Assembly (NCBI GenBank): GCA_043804925.1
Contig: JAZDIP010000007.1
Span: forward strand, 43,537-107,536
Direction: 5' to 3'
DNA: 64,000 bases
DNA from: ChocPot-Mid sp043804925
Lineage (GTDB): Bacteria > Bacteroidota > Ignavibacteria > Kapaibacteriales > UBA2268
The notes under the pieces are model-generated. The model was given only the letters and a program-made list of their open reading frames with translations, did no database searches and was not told the origin of the DNA. Every line of letters begins with the position of its first letter. Position 1 is the stretch's first letter. Both the position numbers and the translations under genes were made by a program. Below, piece by piece: positions 35,786 to 44,388 of the stretch.

Positions 35786-35925
35786 TAGGGAAATGGGTTT
35801 GAAGCCCATGCGGTTGCGCCGCTGTAACGGAAGACGATTTCTTTCATGTAGCAAGACAGCCACTGTCGTAAGATGGGAAGGCGAAAGATTGAGGATGAAC
35901 CCGGAGCCAGAAGACCTGCCTTTAA
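35786..35925 (+). promoter_or_regulatory. Cobalamin (adenosylcobalamin-class) riboswitch
   Basis: The aptamer core is recognisable: AGGGAAATGGGTTTGAAGCCC, then ATGCGGTTGCGCCGCTGTAA (usual TGCGGTCCCGCCACTGT), the GCCACTGTCG/ATGGGAAGGCG stem, and the B12 box AGCCAGAAGACCTGCC at 35905-35920 (usual AGTCAGGAGACCTGCC). It lies between a consensus promoter and a set of lipoprotein and TonB receptor genes, so those genes should be repressed when cobalamin is plentiful. The exact 5' boundary is approximate. Confidence 0.93.
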
Positions 35926-35927
35926 TG

Positions 35928-36011
35928 CTCATTGATTTATAATTGTGCCATTTGCACAGTTGAATAAAGCATCCTCGCAAAAGGATGAGCAGTTGAGAAC
36001 TGCACAATGAG
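35928..36011 (+). promoter_or_regulatory. Four-way junction RNA after the riboswitch
   Basis: Just after the B12 box, CTCATTG (35928-35934) can pair with CAATGAG (36005-36011). The pair encloses three successive perfect hairpins: TGTGC/GCACA (35944-35958), CATCCT/AGGATG (35970-35987) and GCAGTT/AACTGC (35989-36003). No T-run follows, so it is not an ordinary terminator. It may be the expression platform or a separate RNA element. It is not a tRNA: the loops and conserved bases do not fit. Confidence 0.55.
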
Positions 36012-36116
36012 GGAATATCGTATAAAGACTGCAATTTTAGTCAATTGACTCAAAGAACGTCCACGGGTATTTCCTTAATAATTTATTATTTTATTAAATA
36101 TTTTAAGGAGTACTTT

Positions 36117-37193
36117 ATGAAAAGTTTACTTTATCTTCTTTTTGCTGTTATTGTTGTATTGTCTTCATGTGATAAGACTACACCTATTACACCTGTTGTA
36201 CCAAGTGAGTATGAATTCTCAGAGAATATCGAAGTTGGAAGCCAACCGGCAAAGATTTATTATGATAACACTACAGGTCTTTTTCATGTCTTTTGTCTTG
36301 GTAAAGATGTGGATTACGATGGGTTTAAAGACGCTGATGATGAAAACCCAAGCTGGTGGGTAATCAATAAAAATGATTTGAGCAATCCACAAATGAAAAT
36401 GGAATTTGATTTTGGTTTTATGGGATTTCCTTTCCGTCCTCATTTTGATTTAAAGGATAGGACACTATTCATCAGCCAATCAGGAAAAACCAAAATGTAC
36501 GATATAGATAATTTTTCACTGATTTCAGATGATATTGGTGATTACTATGCTTCAGCAATTTCAAGAAAAGGCGATACATTATTCATAAGTACAAATCCTG
36601 AATTTGGTACTTCCGGAAAAGTCATTATTTACAATTACATTGCAAAACAGGAAGTTGGAAGTATAACGGGAGGATTGAGTGTACAACAAACATTGTATTA
36701 TGAATTAAATGGCAAAAAAATGCTGGCAATACTCAGCGAAGGTTTAGGTAATCAGGATGCCATGCTTCTGTTTACTGAATTAAAGTCAACCGGTGCTGAA
36801 ATTGTTAAGACATTTGAAGGTATTGGCAACTGGGGAAATTATATAACTATGATAGGTGGCAAACTGTATCTAATTTTGAACCTCTCACATAAGATAATGG
36901 AATTCAATCTGAATAATTTTACAATTACAAAAACATTTTCGACAGAAACCTCAGGATATAATGGTCCAAGGGAAGCTGTCATTGTCAATACTTATGACGA
37001 ATTATACGTAACTACTTATAACGGAGATGTAAGGGTGTTTAATACAAAAACAGGTGCCTTAAAGAAAACTTATCAGGTTGACTCGAAAGCAGAGGGAATG
37101 TATCTATTGTCTGATGAGATGTTTTTGGTATGCAATATAACTCAGGGAGTAAGCACTGCAAATAATTTGGTTTCAGTTTTTCTTGTGAAATAG
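36117..37193 (+). CDS. Propeller lipoprotein of the B12 operon (BtuG-like candidate)
   Basis: The ATG at 36117 behind AAGGAG gives a 358-residue lipoprotein with lipobox LSSC (Cys18). An upstream in-frame ATG at 36045 would bury the signal and is rejected. The body is a YncE-like propeller with repeats such as GKTKMYDIDNFSLIS, GKVIIYNYIAKQEVGSI, KIMEFNLNNFTITKTF and GDVRVFNTKTGALKKTY. DVDYDGFKDADDE near residue 65 looks like a calcium-binding loop. In Bacteroides, BtuG is a surface propeller lipoprotein that binds cobalamin and hands it to BtuB. Position directly behind the cobalamin riboswitch supports a comparable role, though sequence homology to BtuG itself is not shown. Confidence 0.72.
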   Translation: MKSLLYLLFAVIVVLSSCDKTTPITPVVPSEYEFSENIEVGSQPAKIYYDNTTGLFHVFCLGKDVDYDGFKDADDENPSWWVINKNDLSNPQMKMEFDFGFMGFPFRPHFDLKDRTLFISQSGKTKMYDIDNFSLISDDIGDYYASAISRKGDTLFISTNPEFGTSGKVIIYNYIAKQEVGSITGGLSVQQTLYYELNGKKMLAILSEGLGNQDAMLLFTELKSTGAEIVKTFEGIGNWGNYITMIGGKLYLILNLSHKIMEFNLNNFTITKTFSTETSGYNGPREAVIVNTYDELYVTTYNGDVRVFNTKTGALKKTYQVDSKAEGMYLLSDEMFLVCNITQGVSTANNLVSVFLVK

Positions 37194-37195
37194 AA

Positions 37196-37376
37196 GACAG
37201 CAGACGGCAGACAGCAGACAAAATTAATTTATTGAAAATTAATAATTGGGAATGATAAGAGAATCTAATTTGTAACACAGAGAAACACTGAGGAAACATA
37301 GAGTTACACAGAGAAAATAATATACTCTGTGACTCTCTGTGAATTCTCTGTGAAACTCGGTGTAACTGTCTTTATG
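37196..37376. repeat. GCAGAC and CTCTGTG phrase repeats
   Basis: GACAGCAGACGGCAGACAGCAGAC near 37196-37219 is a run of GCAGACA words. From 37276, CACAGAGAAACACTGAGG and related words are followed by their reverse complements (CTCTGTGACTCTCTGTG, CTCTGTGAAACTC) up to 37376, an imperfect inverted repeat of about 100 bp. It fills the 192-bp gap inside the B12 operon. Confidence 0.75.
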
Positions 37377-37385
37377 TAAATAGAA

Positions 37386-39329
37386 ATGAACATAATGAAC
37401 ATCATAAAATACATAATAATCTTAGCAATAGTTTTAAATATAAGTTCAATAATATTTTCTAAAGAGGATACTTTGAGTACTGCTTTACCGGATATCAGAG
37501 TAACTGCTGACAGGATATTATCCGAGCAGTCATTGAAATATAATTCTTATAATATTATCAGCAAAGCTGAAATTACACAGAAGAATCCCTGGCAGACCTA
37601 TGAAATACTGAACTCTGTACCCGGAATTTTCATCAATGATTACGGTGGATTGGGTGGACTAAAGACAATCTCAATGCGAGGGACTTCTTCAAGCCAGAGC
37701 TTATTGATGATTGATGGGATGAGATTCAATTCTTCACAAAGTGCAGTTGCTGATTTGAGTATAATTCCAGTTTCAATATTTGATGAATTGGAAGTTGTTC
37801 GAGGTGGTTCTTCTGCAATATTCGGGGGCAATGCTATCGGTGGAGTAGTCAACATAAGGACTTCTGATTTTGATAAAAACAAATTCTCATTATCTCTAAA
37901 TGCCGGTTCATTTGATGAATACTTCATTTCAGCCAAATCAATTTTTGGGAATGAGAATTTGAATCAATTAGTTTCTGCCGAGTACAAGACATCTGAAGGT
38001 AGCTATCCTTTTCTATCAGGTGAAACTAAGAAGAAATATTATCGGAATAATTCTGATTTTACTATGTATTCTGCGACTTCATTGACAAGATATAAATTCG
38101 GAACATGGAATTTATCCAACAGAATGATGTTGAATTTTAGTGACAGGAATATTCCGGGACCTTTTATCGAAAATATTGAAAATAATACATTGAGTCCAAA
38201 ATTAACGGATAAATCCGCTTTGTTTTTAATCAGTGCAGTTAACAAGTTGAATCATTCATCATCACTATTTATGGGAATAAACGCAAATATTAATAGTTAT
38301 AAATATACTGATGAAAATTTTTATGGTAACGGCTATCCTGAATTTAAATCTGAATTTACCAACAAGGATTTGATGTTAAATGTTAAGTATAATTCCATTT
38401 TCAGTATTTTCAATTATTCATTAGGAATTGAGACAGGGTATTCGAATTTAACCGGTAATCAGCTTGATTATTCAGTTGATGAAAATGTTGATAGATATTT
38501 AATTGCAATATCAGGAAAAATTGAATCAGAGTTGTCTATCAAGCCAATAGGAGATATTGATTATTCATTTGGAGTAAGATATGATAGTTATTCAGATGCA
38601 GGAAACGCTCTGTCAGCTTTCTTTGGGTTATTATATGATTTTCAAAGAATTCCTTTACAAGTAAAAGGTCAGGTTTCTAATAATTTCCGACCACCGAGTT
38701 TTAATGAAATGTATTATCTGAATTTTGGTAATAAGGATTTGAAGCCCGAAAAGTCGCTTTCGTTCAATCTTGGAATGACATATAATCCTTTTAATTTCAT
38801 AAATTTTCAAGTTGATGGATTTTATATAAACACTGATGACCGCATAGTTTCTGTCCCCAAAAGCCAGGCTTCATGGTCTGCTGAAAATATTTCTGAGGTA
38901 ACAAGTAATGGACTTGAATTTTCGTCAGATATGAACTTCTTTAAAAATCTATTGAATTTGAATTTATCATATACATTTCAGGATGTAAGAAATACAGCCA
39001 TTGATGATAATAATTACAAGAAGCTAATTGTATATATGCCTCAGGAGATATTATCTGCTTCAATGATTTTGAAATATGCCGGTATTTACTTTGGAACAAC
39101 TTTGAGATATTCAGGACATTATTTTTCATTACCTGATAATTCTTATGAATCCATGATGAATGGTTATTCCATAATAGATGTTTTCATTAGCTATAATATG
39201 AAGCTGAGCAACATTGAAATGAATCTCAGAGCAGAATGTAAAAATCTATTAGATGAACAATATTCAATAATTGTGAACTATCCTATGCCTGGAAGATTAT
39301 TCCGGGTTGGAGTTTCTACTAATATATAA
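37386..39329 (+). CDS. btuB: TonB-dependent outer-membrane receptor (BtuB-like)
   Basis: A 647-residue receptor: signal peptide (to about FSK, residue 26), TonB-box-like DIRVTADR at about 35-42, plug domain about 45-160 (EILNSVPGIFINDYGGLGG, SMRGTSSSQSLLMIDGMR, LEVVRGGSSAIFGGNAIGGVVNI), then a 22-strand-type barrel with the NFRPPSFNEMYYLNFGNKDLKPE region common to BtuB-like receptors. The chain ends in ...VGVSTNI, without the usual terminal aromatic. Length and plug sequence are close to BtuB rather than to the much larger SusC type. Riboswitch control makes cobalamin the most probable substrate. Confidence 0.88.
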   Translation: MNIMNIIKYIIILAIVLNISSIIFSKEDTLSTALPDIRVTADRILSEQSLKYNSYNIISKAEITQKNPWQTYEILNSVPGIFINDYGGLGGLKTISMRGTSSSQSLLMIDGMRFNSSQSAVADLSIIPVSIFDELEVVRGGSSAIFGGNAIGGVVNIRTSDFDKNKFSLSLNAGSFDEYFISAKSIFGNENLNQLVSAEYKTSEGSYPFLSGETKKKYYRNNSDFTMYSATSLTRYKFGTWNLSNRMMLNFSDRNIPGPFIENIENNTLSPKLTDKSALFLISAVNKLNHSSSLFMGINANINSYKYTDENFYGNGYPEFKSEFTNKDLMLNVKYNSIFSIFNYSLGIETGYSNLTGNQLDYSVDENVDRYLIAISGKIESELSIKPIGDIDYSFGVRYDSYSDAGNALSAFFGLLYDFQRIPLQVKGQVSNNFRPPSFNEMYYLNFGNKDLKPEKSLSFNLGMTYNPFNFINFQVDGFYINTDDRIVSVPKSQASWSAENISEVTSNGLEFSSDMNFFKNLLNLNLSYTFQDVRNTAIDDNNYKKLIVYMPQEILSASMILKYAGIYFGTTLRYSGHYFSLPDNSYESMMNGYSIIDVFISYNMKLSNIEMNLRAECKNLLDEQYSIIVNYPMPGRLFRVGVSTNI

Positions 39330-39345
39330 ATCAATTATGTAAAAT

Positions 39346-40017
39346 ATGAAAAAAATAATAAATATAATAATATGTACTTTGACAGTTTTAATATTGTCTT
39401 GTAATGATAATAGTACACCAAATAGTAATGAAAATGCTATTATAACAATTGATACTGTTTACGGCTTCATGCCCGGAGAAGGACAAAACAGCGGGCAGGA
39501 CTCTGCGTTTTATCCTGAAAATATTTTTGGCTTGCCTATTGGGAACTCAGATATTACTTTTCCTGCAAATTCACCTGAACAAATATTGTCCATCGGTTTG
39601 GATGGTGAAATTATTGTCGGATTTAAGAATTATTTTATTGTTGACAAAGAGGGATACGATTTCATAATCTTCGAAAATGTTTTTCTTAATCCTGTGAATA
39701 GTAAATATTTCATCGAACCGGCTGAAGTATCTGTCAGTCAGGATGGAATCAATTTCATTGCTTTTCCTTATGATTCTTTAACTTTTATTGGTTGTGCCGG
39801 AATTACTCCGACCTTGTGGAATCCAAAAGATGTTAATAATTCGAGTGGAGATAGATTTGATTTGAGTATTCTCGGATTAAATTACATTACACAAATTAAA
39901 ATAAAAGATATTTCAAAAAGGATATTATCGAATCCTCAACACCCAAACTACGACCCGATTATTTCAGGATTTGATTTGGATGCAGTCATTGGAATTAATT
40001 TCGAGAGGTTAAAATGA
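39346..40017 (+). CDS. Lipoprotein of the B12 operon (surface-protein family with FEN motif)
   Basis: A 223-residue lipoprotein with lipobox LILSC (Cys19). The mature part shows SIGLDGEIIVGFKNYFIVD, GYDFIIFENVFLNP, EPAEVSVSQDGINFIAFP, CAGITPT and GDRFDLSILGL. I recognise this pattern from bacterial surface proteins that recur beside cobalamin-type TonB receptors. Bacteroides B12 loci also encode accessory surface binders (BtuH), a plausible functional analogue, but I do not claim homology. It starts 16 bp after the receptor and its stop overlaps the next start by 4 bp (ATGA), so these genes are one operon. Confidence 0.68.
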   Translation: MKKIINIIICTLTVLILSCNDNSTPNSNENAIITIDTVYGFMPGEGQNSGQDSAFYPENIFGLPIGNSDITFPANSPEQILSIGLDGEIIVGFKNYFIVDKEGYDFIIFENVFLNPVNSKYFIEPAEVSVSQDGINFIAFPYDSLTFIGCAGITPTLWNPKDVNNSSGDRFDLSILGLNYITQIKIKDISKRILSNPQHPNYDPIISGFDLDAVIGINFERLK

Positions 40018-41078
40018 GAATATATTTGTTCATGTTCTTTTTGACTTTAACCTTAATGTCGTGTGTTGAAGCTCCGATTCCCCCGAAGAATAATATAGGT
40101 GAATTGAGTGAGCATGGGGCGTATATTCTTTGCGAGGGTTTGTATGGACAAAATAATTCTTCTTTAAACCGATATGATTTTACTAATAAAACAGTTCATA
40201 GCAATTTCTTTCAACAGATAAACGGAAAATATATTGGTGATACTGCTAATGATATAGTTATCAAAGGCGATACAGCTTTCATTGTTGTTTCAACCCAAAA
40301 GGAAGTAATAATGTTTAATACAAAGACCGGGAAATTAATTTCTGAAATTTTGATTGTTGAAGGGAAATATCCAAGAAAACTTGCTGTATTGAATGATTCA
40401 ATTATACTTGTTAGCGATTTATATGCTCATTGTTTATGGGTAATCAATTATAAAACTTCAGTGATAATGAAAAATGTATCAACAGGACCTGCTCCCGAAG
40501 GAATCGCAATTTGCGAAAATTATATATTTGTTGCTAACTCCGGTTTTGGTGATTATCTTGCAGACGAACCGAAAGCAGGCACTATTTCAGTTTTCGATTC
40601 CCGGACTTTAAACGGGATAAAATCATTCTCTCATTTGCCTAATGTTATTGAATTAAAAATTTCAACTAAGCATCAAAAACTTTATGCAAGATACAATCAT
40701 TTACCAAAATACACTGATTCTCTTGGTGGTATAGTGGAATTTGACATTTCTAATTTATTAGAAACGAGAAGATGGAAAGACAGAACTGGGCAGTTTGCAT
40801 TTTCTGAAAATGAAGACACATTATATTATAATTGTGATGATGGTGTGAAATTTATTGATTTGAAATCATTCCAAGCCATTCCGGAATTACTAATCCATAA
40901 ATCAATGAAAACTGATTATTGGTATTCTCTTGCTTATTATAAAAATAATCTTTGGATAGGAAATGCAAAAGATTATCAATCACATGGTGAAATCCTGATT
41001 TTTGATGTAAATAATCCACAAAATCTAAAAGAAAAATTTAATGTAGGTTTAAATCCTAACACAATTGTTTTTTTCTGA
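40014..41078 (+). CDS. DUF5074/YncE-like propeller lipoprotein (BtuG-like candidate)
   Basis: A 354-residue lipoprotein with lipobox LMSC (Cys17). The propeller has the order ILCEGLYGQNNSSLNRYDF, ANDIVIKGDTAFIVVS, GKYPRKLAVLNDSIILVSD, GPAPEGIAICENYIFVANSG and GTISVFDSRTLN, the DUF5074-type arrangement often found in Bacteroidota cobalamin loci. BtuG-type propellers capture cobalamin on the surface. It is coupled to the preceding gene by an ATGA overlap and is the last gene of the operon before uvrA. It is the second propeller lipoprotein here and, of the two, the closer match to the DUF5074 pattern. Confidence 0.75.
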   Translation: MRIYLFMFFLTLTLMSCVEAPIPPKNNIGELSEHGAYILCEGLYGQNNSSLNRYDFTNKTVHSNFFQQINGKYIGDTANDIVIKGDTAFIVVSTQKEVIMFNTKTGKLISEILIVEGKYPRKLAVLNDSIILVSDLYAHCLWVINYKTSVIMKNVSTGPAPEGIAICENYIFVANSGFGDYLADEPKAGTISVFDSRTLNGIKSFSHLPNVIELKISTKHQKLYARYNHLPKYTDSLGGIVEFDISNLLETRRWKDRTGQFAFSENEDTLYYNCDDGVKFIDLKSFQAIPELLIHKSMKTDYWYSLAYYKNNLWIGNAKDYQSHGEILIFDVNNPQNLKEKFNVGLNPNTIVFF

Positions 41079-41120
41079 TTGTCATATTTCCTAAATTGCT
41101 TGTTTTTGATTGTTGATTGA

Positions 41121-43928
41121 ATGAAAAATACGGGATTTATGAATAAAGATAATAATATTAAAAAGAAATATATAGCTGTAAGGGGTGCAAGATTACATAA
41201 TCTGAAGAACATTGATGTTAATATTCCTCACAATAAACTGACGGTTATAACTGGTGTCAGCGGTTCCGGCAAGTCAACTCTGGCATTTGATACGATATAT
41301 GCTGAAGGCCAAAGGAGATTTGTCGAGAGTTTATCGGCTTATGCACGCCAATTTTTAGAACGTATGGCAAAACCGGATGTAGATTCTGTTACCGGAATTC
41401 CACCTGCAATAGCCATAGAACAAAAACCTGCATCAAGAAATCCCCGTTCAACTGTTGGAACAACTACTGAGATATATGACTATTTGAGACTGCTGTTTGG
41501 TAGGATAGGGAATACCTTTTGCAAGGATTGCGGGCAATTGGTAAAAAGAGATAATCCTACATCAGTTGTAGAAGAATTGTTGAAGTATAATGATGATGAT
41601 ACAATATATATCTTATTTCCATTTTCTCAACATTCAGAAATATCCGAAGAAATAGATAAGTTCAAAGGTATGGGATTTTTCCGTTTGCTTGACAAAAATA
41701 CAAATGAGTTGATTAATCTTGAAGAAGTGAGTGATTTAAAAAAGATAAAAAAAGAAAATCATCTTATTTTAGCCGACAGATTTAAACTTCAAAATGATAA
41801 GGAATCAATAACACGCATTACAGATTCCATTGAATTGTCTTTCAGGGCAGGGGAAGGAAGAATCGAAATTCGTAATATTACAACAGGTGAAAATAAAAAA
41901 TTCAGCAAAGAATTTGAATGTACGCATTGCGATATACCTTACTTCGAACCTGAACCACGCTTATTCGCATTTAATAATCCCTATGGTGCCTGTCCTCACT
42001 GCCAGGGTTTCGGAAGGACTATGGGAATTGATGAAGAACTTGTCATTCCCGACAAGACACGTTCAATCAGCAGAGGAGCCATACATCCTTTTAACACTGA
42101 AACTAATGCCAAACATTTGAGAGCTTTAATTAAAGTTGCCGCTAAGTATTCGATTCCTGTCAATGAACCAATCTCTTCATTAACTAAAAGTCAGCTTGAT
42201 ATAATATGGGATGGGACAAAGGATTATATTGGTATTAACGGCTTCTTCAAATATCTTGAAGATAATTCTTACAAAATGCACTACCGAATTTTAATGAGCA
42301 GGTATCGTGGTTATACCAAATGCCGGGTTTGTGACGGTTCACGTATCAGAACCTCCGGAAGACAAGTATTCGTTAATGGAAAGAATATTCCAGAACTTAT
42401 CGAGTTGCCGTTGAATCAGGTACTTGAATTTTTTACAAATTTAAAATTGAACACCTACGAAACTGAAATGGCTGGTTCGGTTGTCAGGGAATTAATATGG
42501 AGATTGACACTACTTGTAGATATTGGACTCGAGTATTTAACATTATCTCGTTTAACACATACCTTGTCAGGTGGTGAAGCACAAAGAATTAATCTCTCTT
42601 CTGCATTAGGTTCATCGCTTGTCGGAACACTATATGTACTCGACGAACCAAGTATTGGTCTTCATCCAAGAGATACCGGAAGATTACTCGATATTCTTTT
42701 TAAATTGCGAAATCTGGGAAACACAATCATAGTTGTAGAGCATGACCCTGATATTATCAAACAAGCTGATATGCTAATTGACATTGGTCCTGCCGCAGGT
42801 GAACATGGTGGAAATGTCGTTTTCGCAGGTGATATTCAGCAAATTTACAAAAGTGGTGAATCATTAACATGTCAGTATTTATTAGGTAAAAAGAAGATTG
42901 AAATTCCGAAGAAAATCAACAATGGTAACGGCGACTATCTCAAAATATATAATCCGAAAAAGCACAACCTGAATATTGATGAAATTTCAATTCCTTTGAA
43001 TTGTATAACTGTTATTACCGGAGTTTCGGGTTCAGGAAAAAGCACTTTGGTTAATGATGTTATGTATGAATATCTTTACAAATTTTATTCGGGATATGAT
43101 GGACATATCGGACTCTTCGATAAAATAGAAGGTGCAGGACTATTAACAGGAATTGAGTTTGTTGACCAATCGCCAATTGGGAAATCTACACGTTCGACAC
43201 CTGTAACTTACACCAAAGCATTTGATGCAATCAGAGAATTGTTTTCAAATACTCAAGCGGCAAAGCAATTGGGATATCCTGCCGGGCATTTTTCTTTCAA
43301 TATAACGGGTGGAAGATGTGAAGAATGCCAGGGTGACGGGACAGTTACGGTTGATATGCAGTTTCTTCCTGACGTTCATCTCGAGTGTGAAGCATGCAAA
43401 GGTACTCGATACAAAAAGGAAACAAGAAATATTCTGTTCATGGGAAAGTCAATAGTTGATGTTTTGAATATGACAGTTGATGAAGCACTCGAGTTCTTTA
43501 AAGACTTTAAAAAAGTAACGAATAAGTTATCTGTTCTGCAAAAAGTGGGACTGGGATATCTGCGTTTGGGACAGCCCTCAGTAATGCTTTCAGGAGGTGA
43601 ATCCCAAAGAATCAAGCTTGCGGCTCATCTTGACCAAAAAACCGACCAGAAAATACTTTTCATATTTGACGAACCGACAACAGGTCTGCATCTTCACGAT
43701 ATTTCACGTTTGATAGGTTGTTTCAGGGAATTAATTAGGGATGGGCATACGGTATTAATCATTGAGCATAATTTGAACGTAATTGCTTCATCTGACTGGG
43801 TTATTGATTTAGGACCCGAAGCAGGGGAGAAGGGCGGACAGCTCGTTGCTTTCGGTAAGCCAAAGGATATTGCAGATAATGAAAATTCCTATACGGGTAA
43901 AGCGTTGAAGGAGTTTTTGGACAATTGA
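41121..43928 (+). CDS. uvrA: Excinuclease ABC subunit A
   Basis: A 935-residue UvrA, the damage-sensing subunit of nucleotide excision repair; full length. First P-loop GVSGSGKST at 45-53, followed by the UvrA hallmark EGQRRFVESLSAYARQFL; UvrB-binding region after it; zinc motif CxxC pairs (CTHC ... CPHC) at about 267-300; ABC signature LSGGEAQRINLSS; second P-loop near 633-641; second zinc motif CEEC...CEAC from about 733; second signature LSGGESQRIKLAA. Another Met at residue 7 could be the start. It follows the B12 operon by 42 bp with no clear promoter, and marks the left edge of the accessory island. Confidence 0.97.
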   Translation: MKNTGFMNKDNNIKKKYIAVRGARLHNLKNIDVNIPHNKLTVITGVSGSGKSTLAFDTIYAEGQRRFVESLSAYARQFLERMAKPDVDSVTGIPPAIAIEQKPASRNPRSTVGTTTEIYDYLRLLFGRIGNTFCKDCGQLVKRDNPTSVVEELLKYNDDDTIYILFPFSQHSEISEEIDKFKGMGFFRLLDKNTNELINLEEVSDLKKIKKENHLILADRFKLQNDKESITRITDSIELSFRAGEGRIEIRNITTGENKKFSKEFECTHCDIPYFEPEPRLFAFNNPYGACPHCQGFGRTMGIDEELVIPDKTRSISRGAIHPFNTETNAKHLRALIKVAAKYSIPVNEPISSLTKSQLDIIWDGTKDYIGINGFFKYLEDNSYKMHYRILMSRYRGYTKCRVCDGSRIRTSGRQVFVNGKNIPELIELPLNQVLEFFTNLKLNTYETEMAGSVVRELIWRLTLLVDIGLEYLTLSRLTHTLSGGEAQRINLSSALGSSLVGTLYVLDEPSIGLHPRDTGRLLDILFKLRNLGNTIIVVEHDPDIIKQADMLIDIGPAAGEHGGNVVFAGDIQQIYKSGESLTCQYLLGKKKIEIPKKINNGNGDYLKIYNPKKHNLNIDEISIPLNCITVITGVSGSGKSTLVNDVMYEYLYKFYSGYDGHIGLFDKIEGAGLLTGIEFVDQSPIGKSTRSTPVTYTKAFDAIRELFSNTQAAKQLGYPAGHFSFNITGGRCEECQGDGTVTVDMQFLPDVHLECEACKGTRYKKETRNILFMGKSIVDVLNMTVDEALEFFKDFKKVTNKLSVLQKVGLGYLRLGQPSVMLSGGESQRIKLAAHLDQKTDQKILFIFDEPTTGLHLHDISRLIGCFRELIRDGHTVLIIEHNLNVIASSDWVIDLGPEAGEKGGQLVAFGKPKDIADNENSYTGKALKEFLDN

Positions 43929-43938
43929 CCATTAACTT

Positions 43939-44388
43939 TTAATCTTCTATTATTTTAAAGTCATTGTATTTCCTGACAAATTCTTTCTGCGTTAATTTTC
44001 CATGGGTAATGTTTTCATAAGTGATTTCATCCTTCTTTTCCCAAGTTAAACCATCAGGACTTTCTATGAATTCACCTATAGGTACAGCAACCAAACGCAA
44101 AACTAAGTATGGATAATATGTTGACGGAGCCATGTCGCCGGTAATTATTTCAAAATCATCATAATCTTTCTGGAAATCATCAAAAGTAGGATATATCCAA
44201 CCTTCAAAACCATCTTTTTTAATAAAAGTTTTTAAATGAAAACTATCTGCTTTAAAAAATATTCTGTCCCTGTCTCTTGATGATGCTTTTGCAAGAATTG
44301 GCGTATCATTTGTAAGTAGCTCTAACCTTTTACGCAAAATCGATTTATTAACATTTTCTTCCTGTACTTGTTCATTCTCCATATCCAT
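43939..44388 (-). CDS. Island protein with the PDG-W C-terminal module
   Basis: A 149-residue acidic protein, last gene of a three-gene minus-strand operon; its start overlaps the previous gene by 17 bp. No known domain is recognised. Its C-terminus (FIESPDGLTWEKKDEITYE ... FVRKYNDFKII) resembles the C-terminus of the 326-residue protein encoded just upstream (IITPDGRKWKKVSGVKFDEY ... DFEIYYKSF), so the two share a module. The context is phage or integrative-element replication. Confidence 0.55.
   Translation of the reverse strand: MDMENEQVQEENVNKSILRKRLELLTNDTPILAKASSRDRDRIFFKADSFHLKTFIKKDGFEGWIYPTFDDFQKDYDDFEIITGDMAPSTYYPYLVLRLVAVPIGEFIESPDGLTWEKKDEITYENITHGKLTQKEFVRKYNDFKIIED

Noticed and set aside
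35944..36011. tRNA gene suggested by a 7-bp closing stem and three hairpins
   Set aside because: The T-arm-like hairpin has a 3-base loop, and the conserved D-loop, T-loop and anticodon-arm bases are absent; no CCA end.
36045..36116. Upstream in-frame ATG of the first B12-operon lipoprotein
   Set aside because: It would add 24 residues before a complete lipoprotein signal; AAGGAG stands directly before the ATG at 36117.
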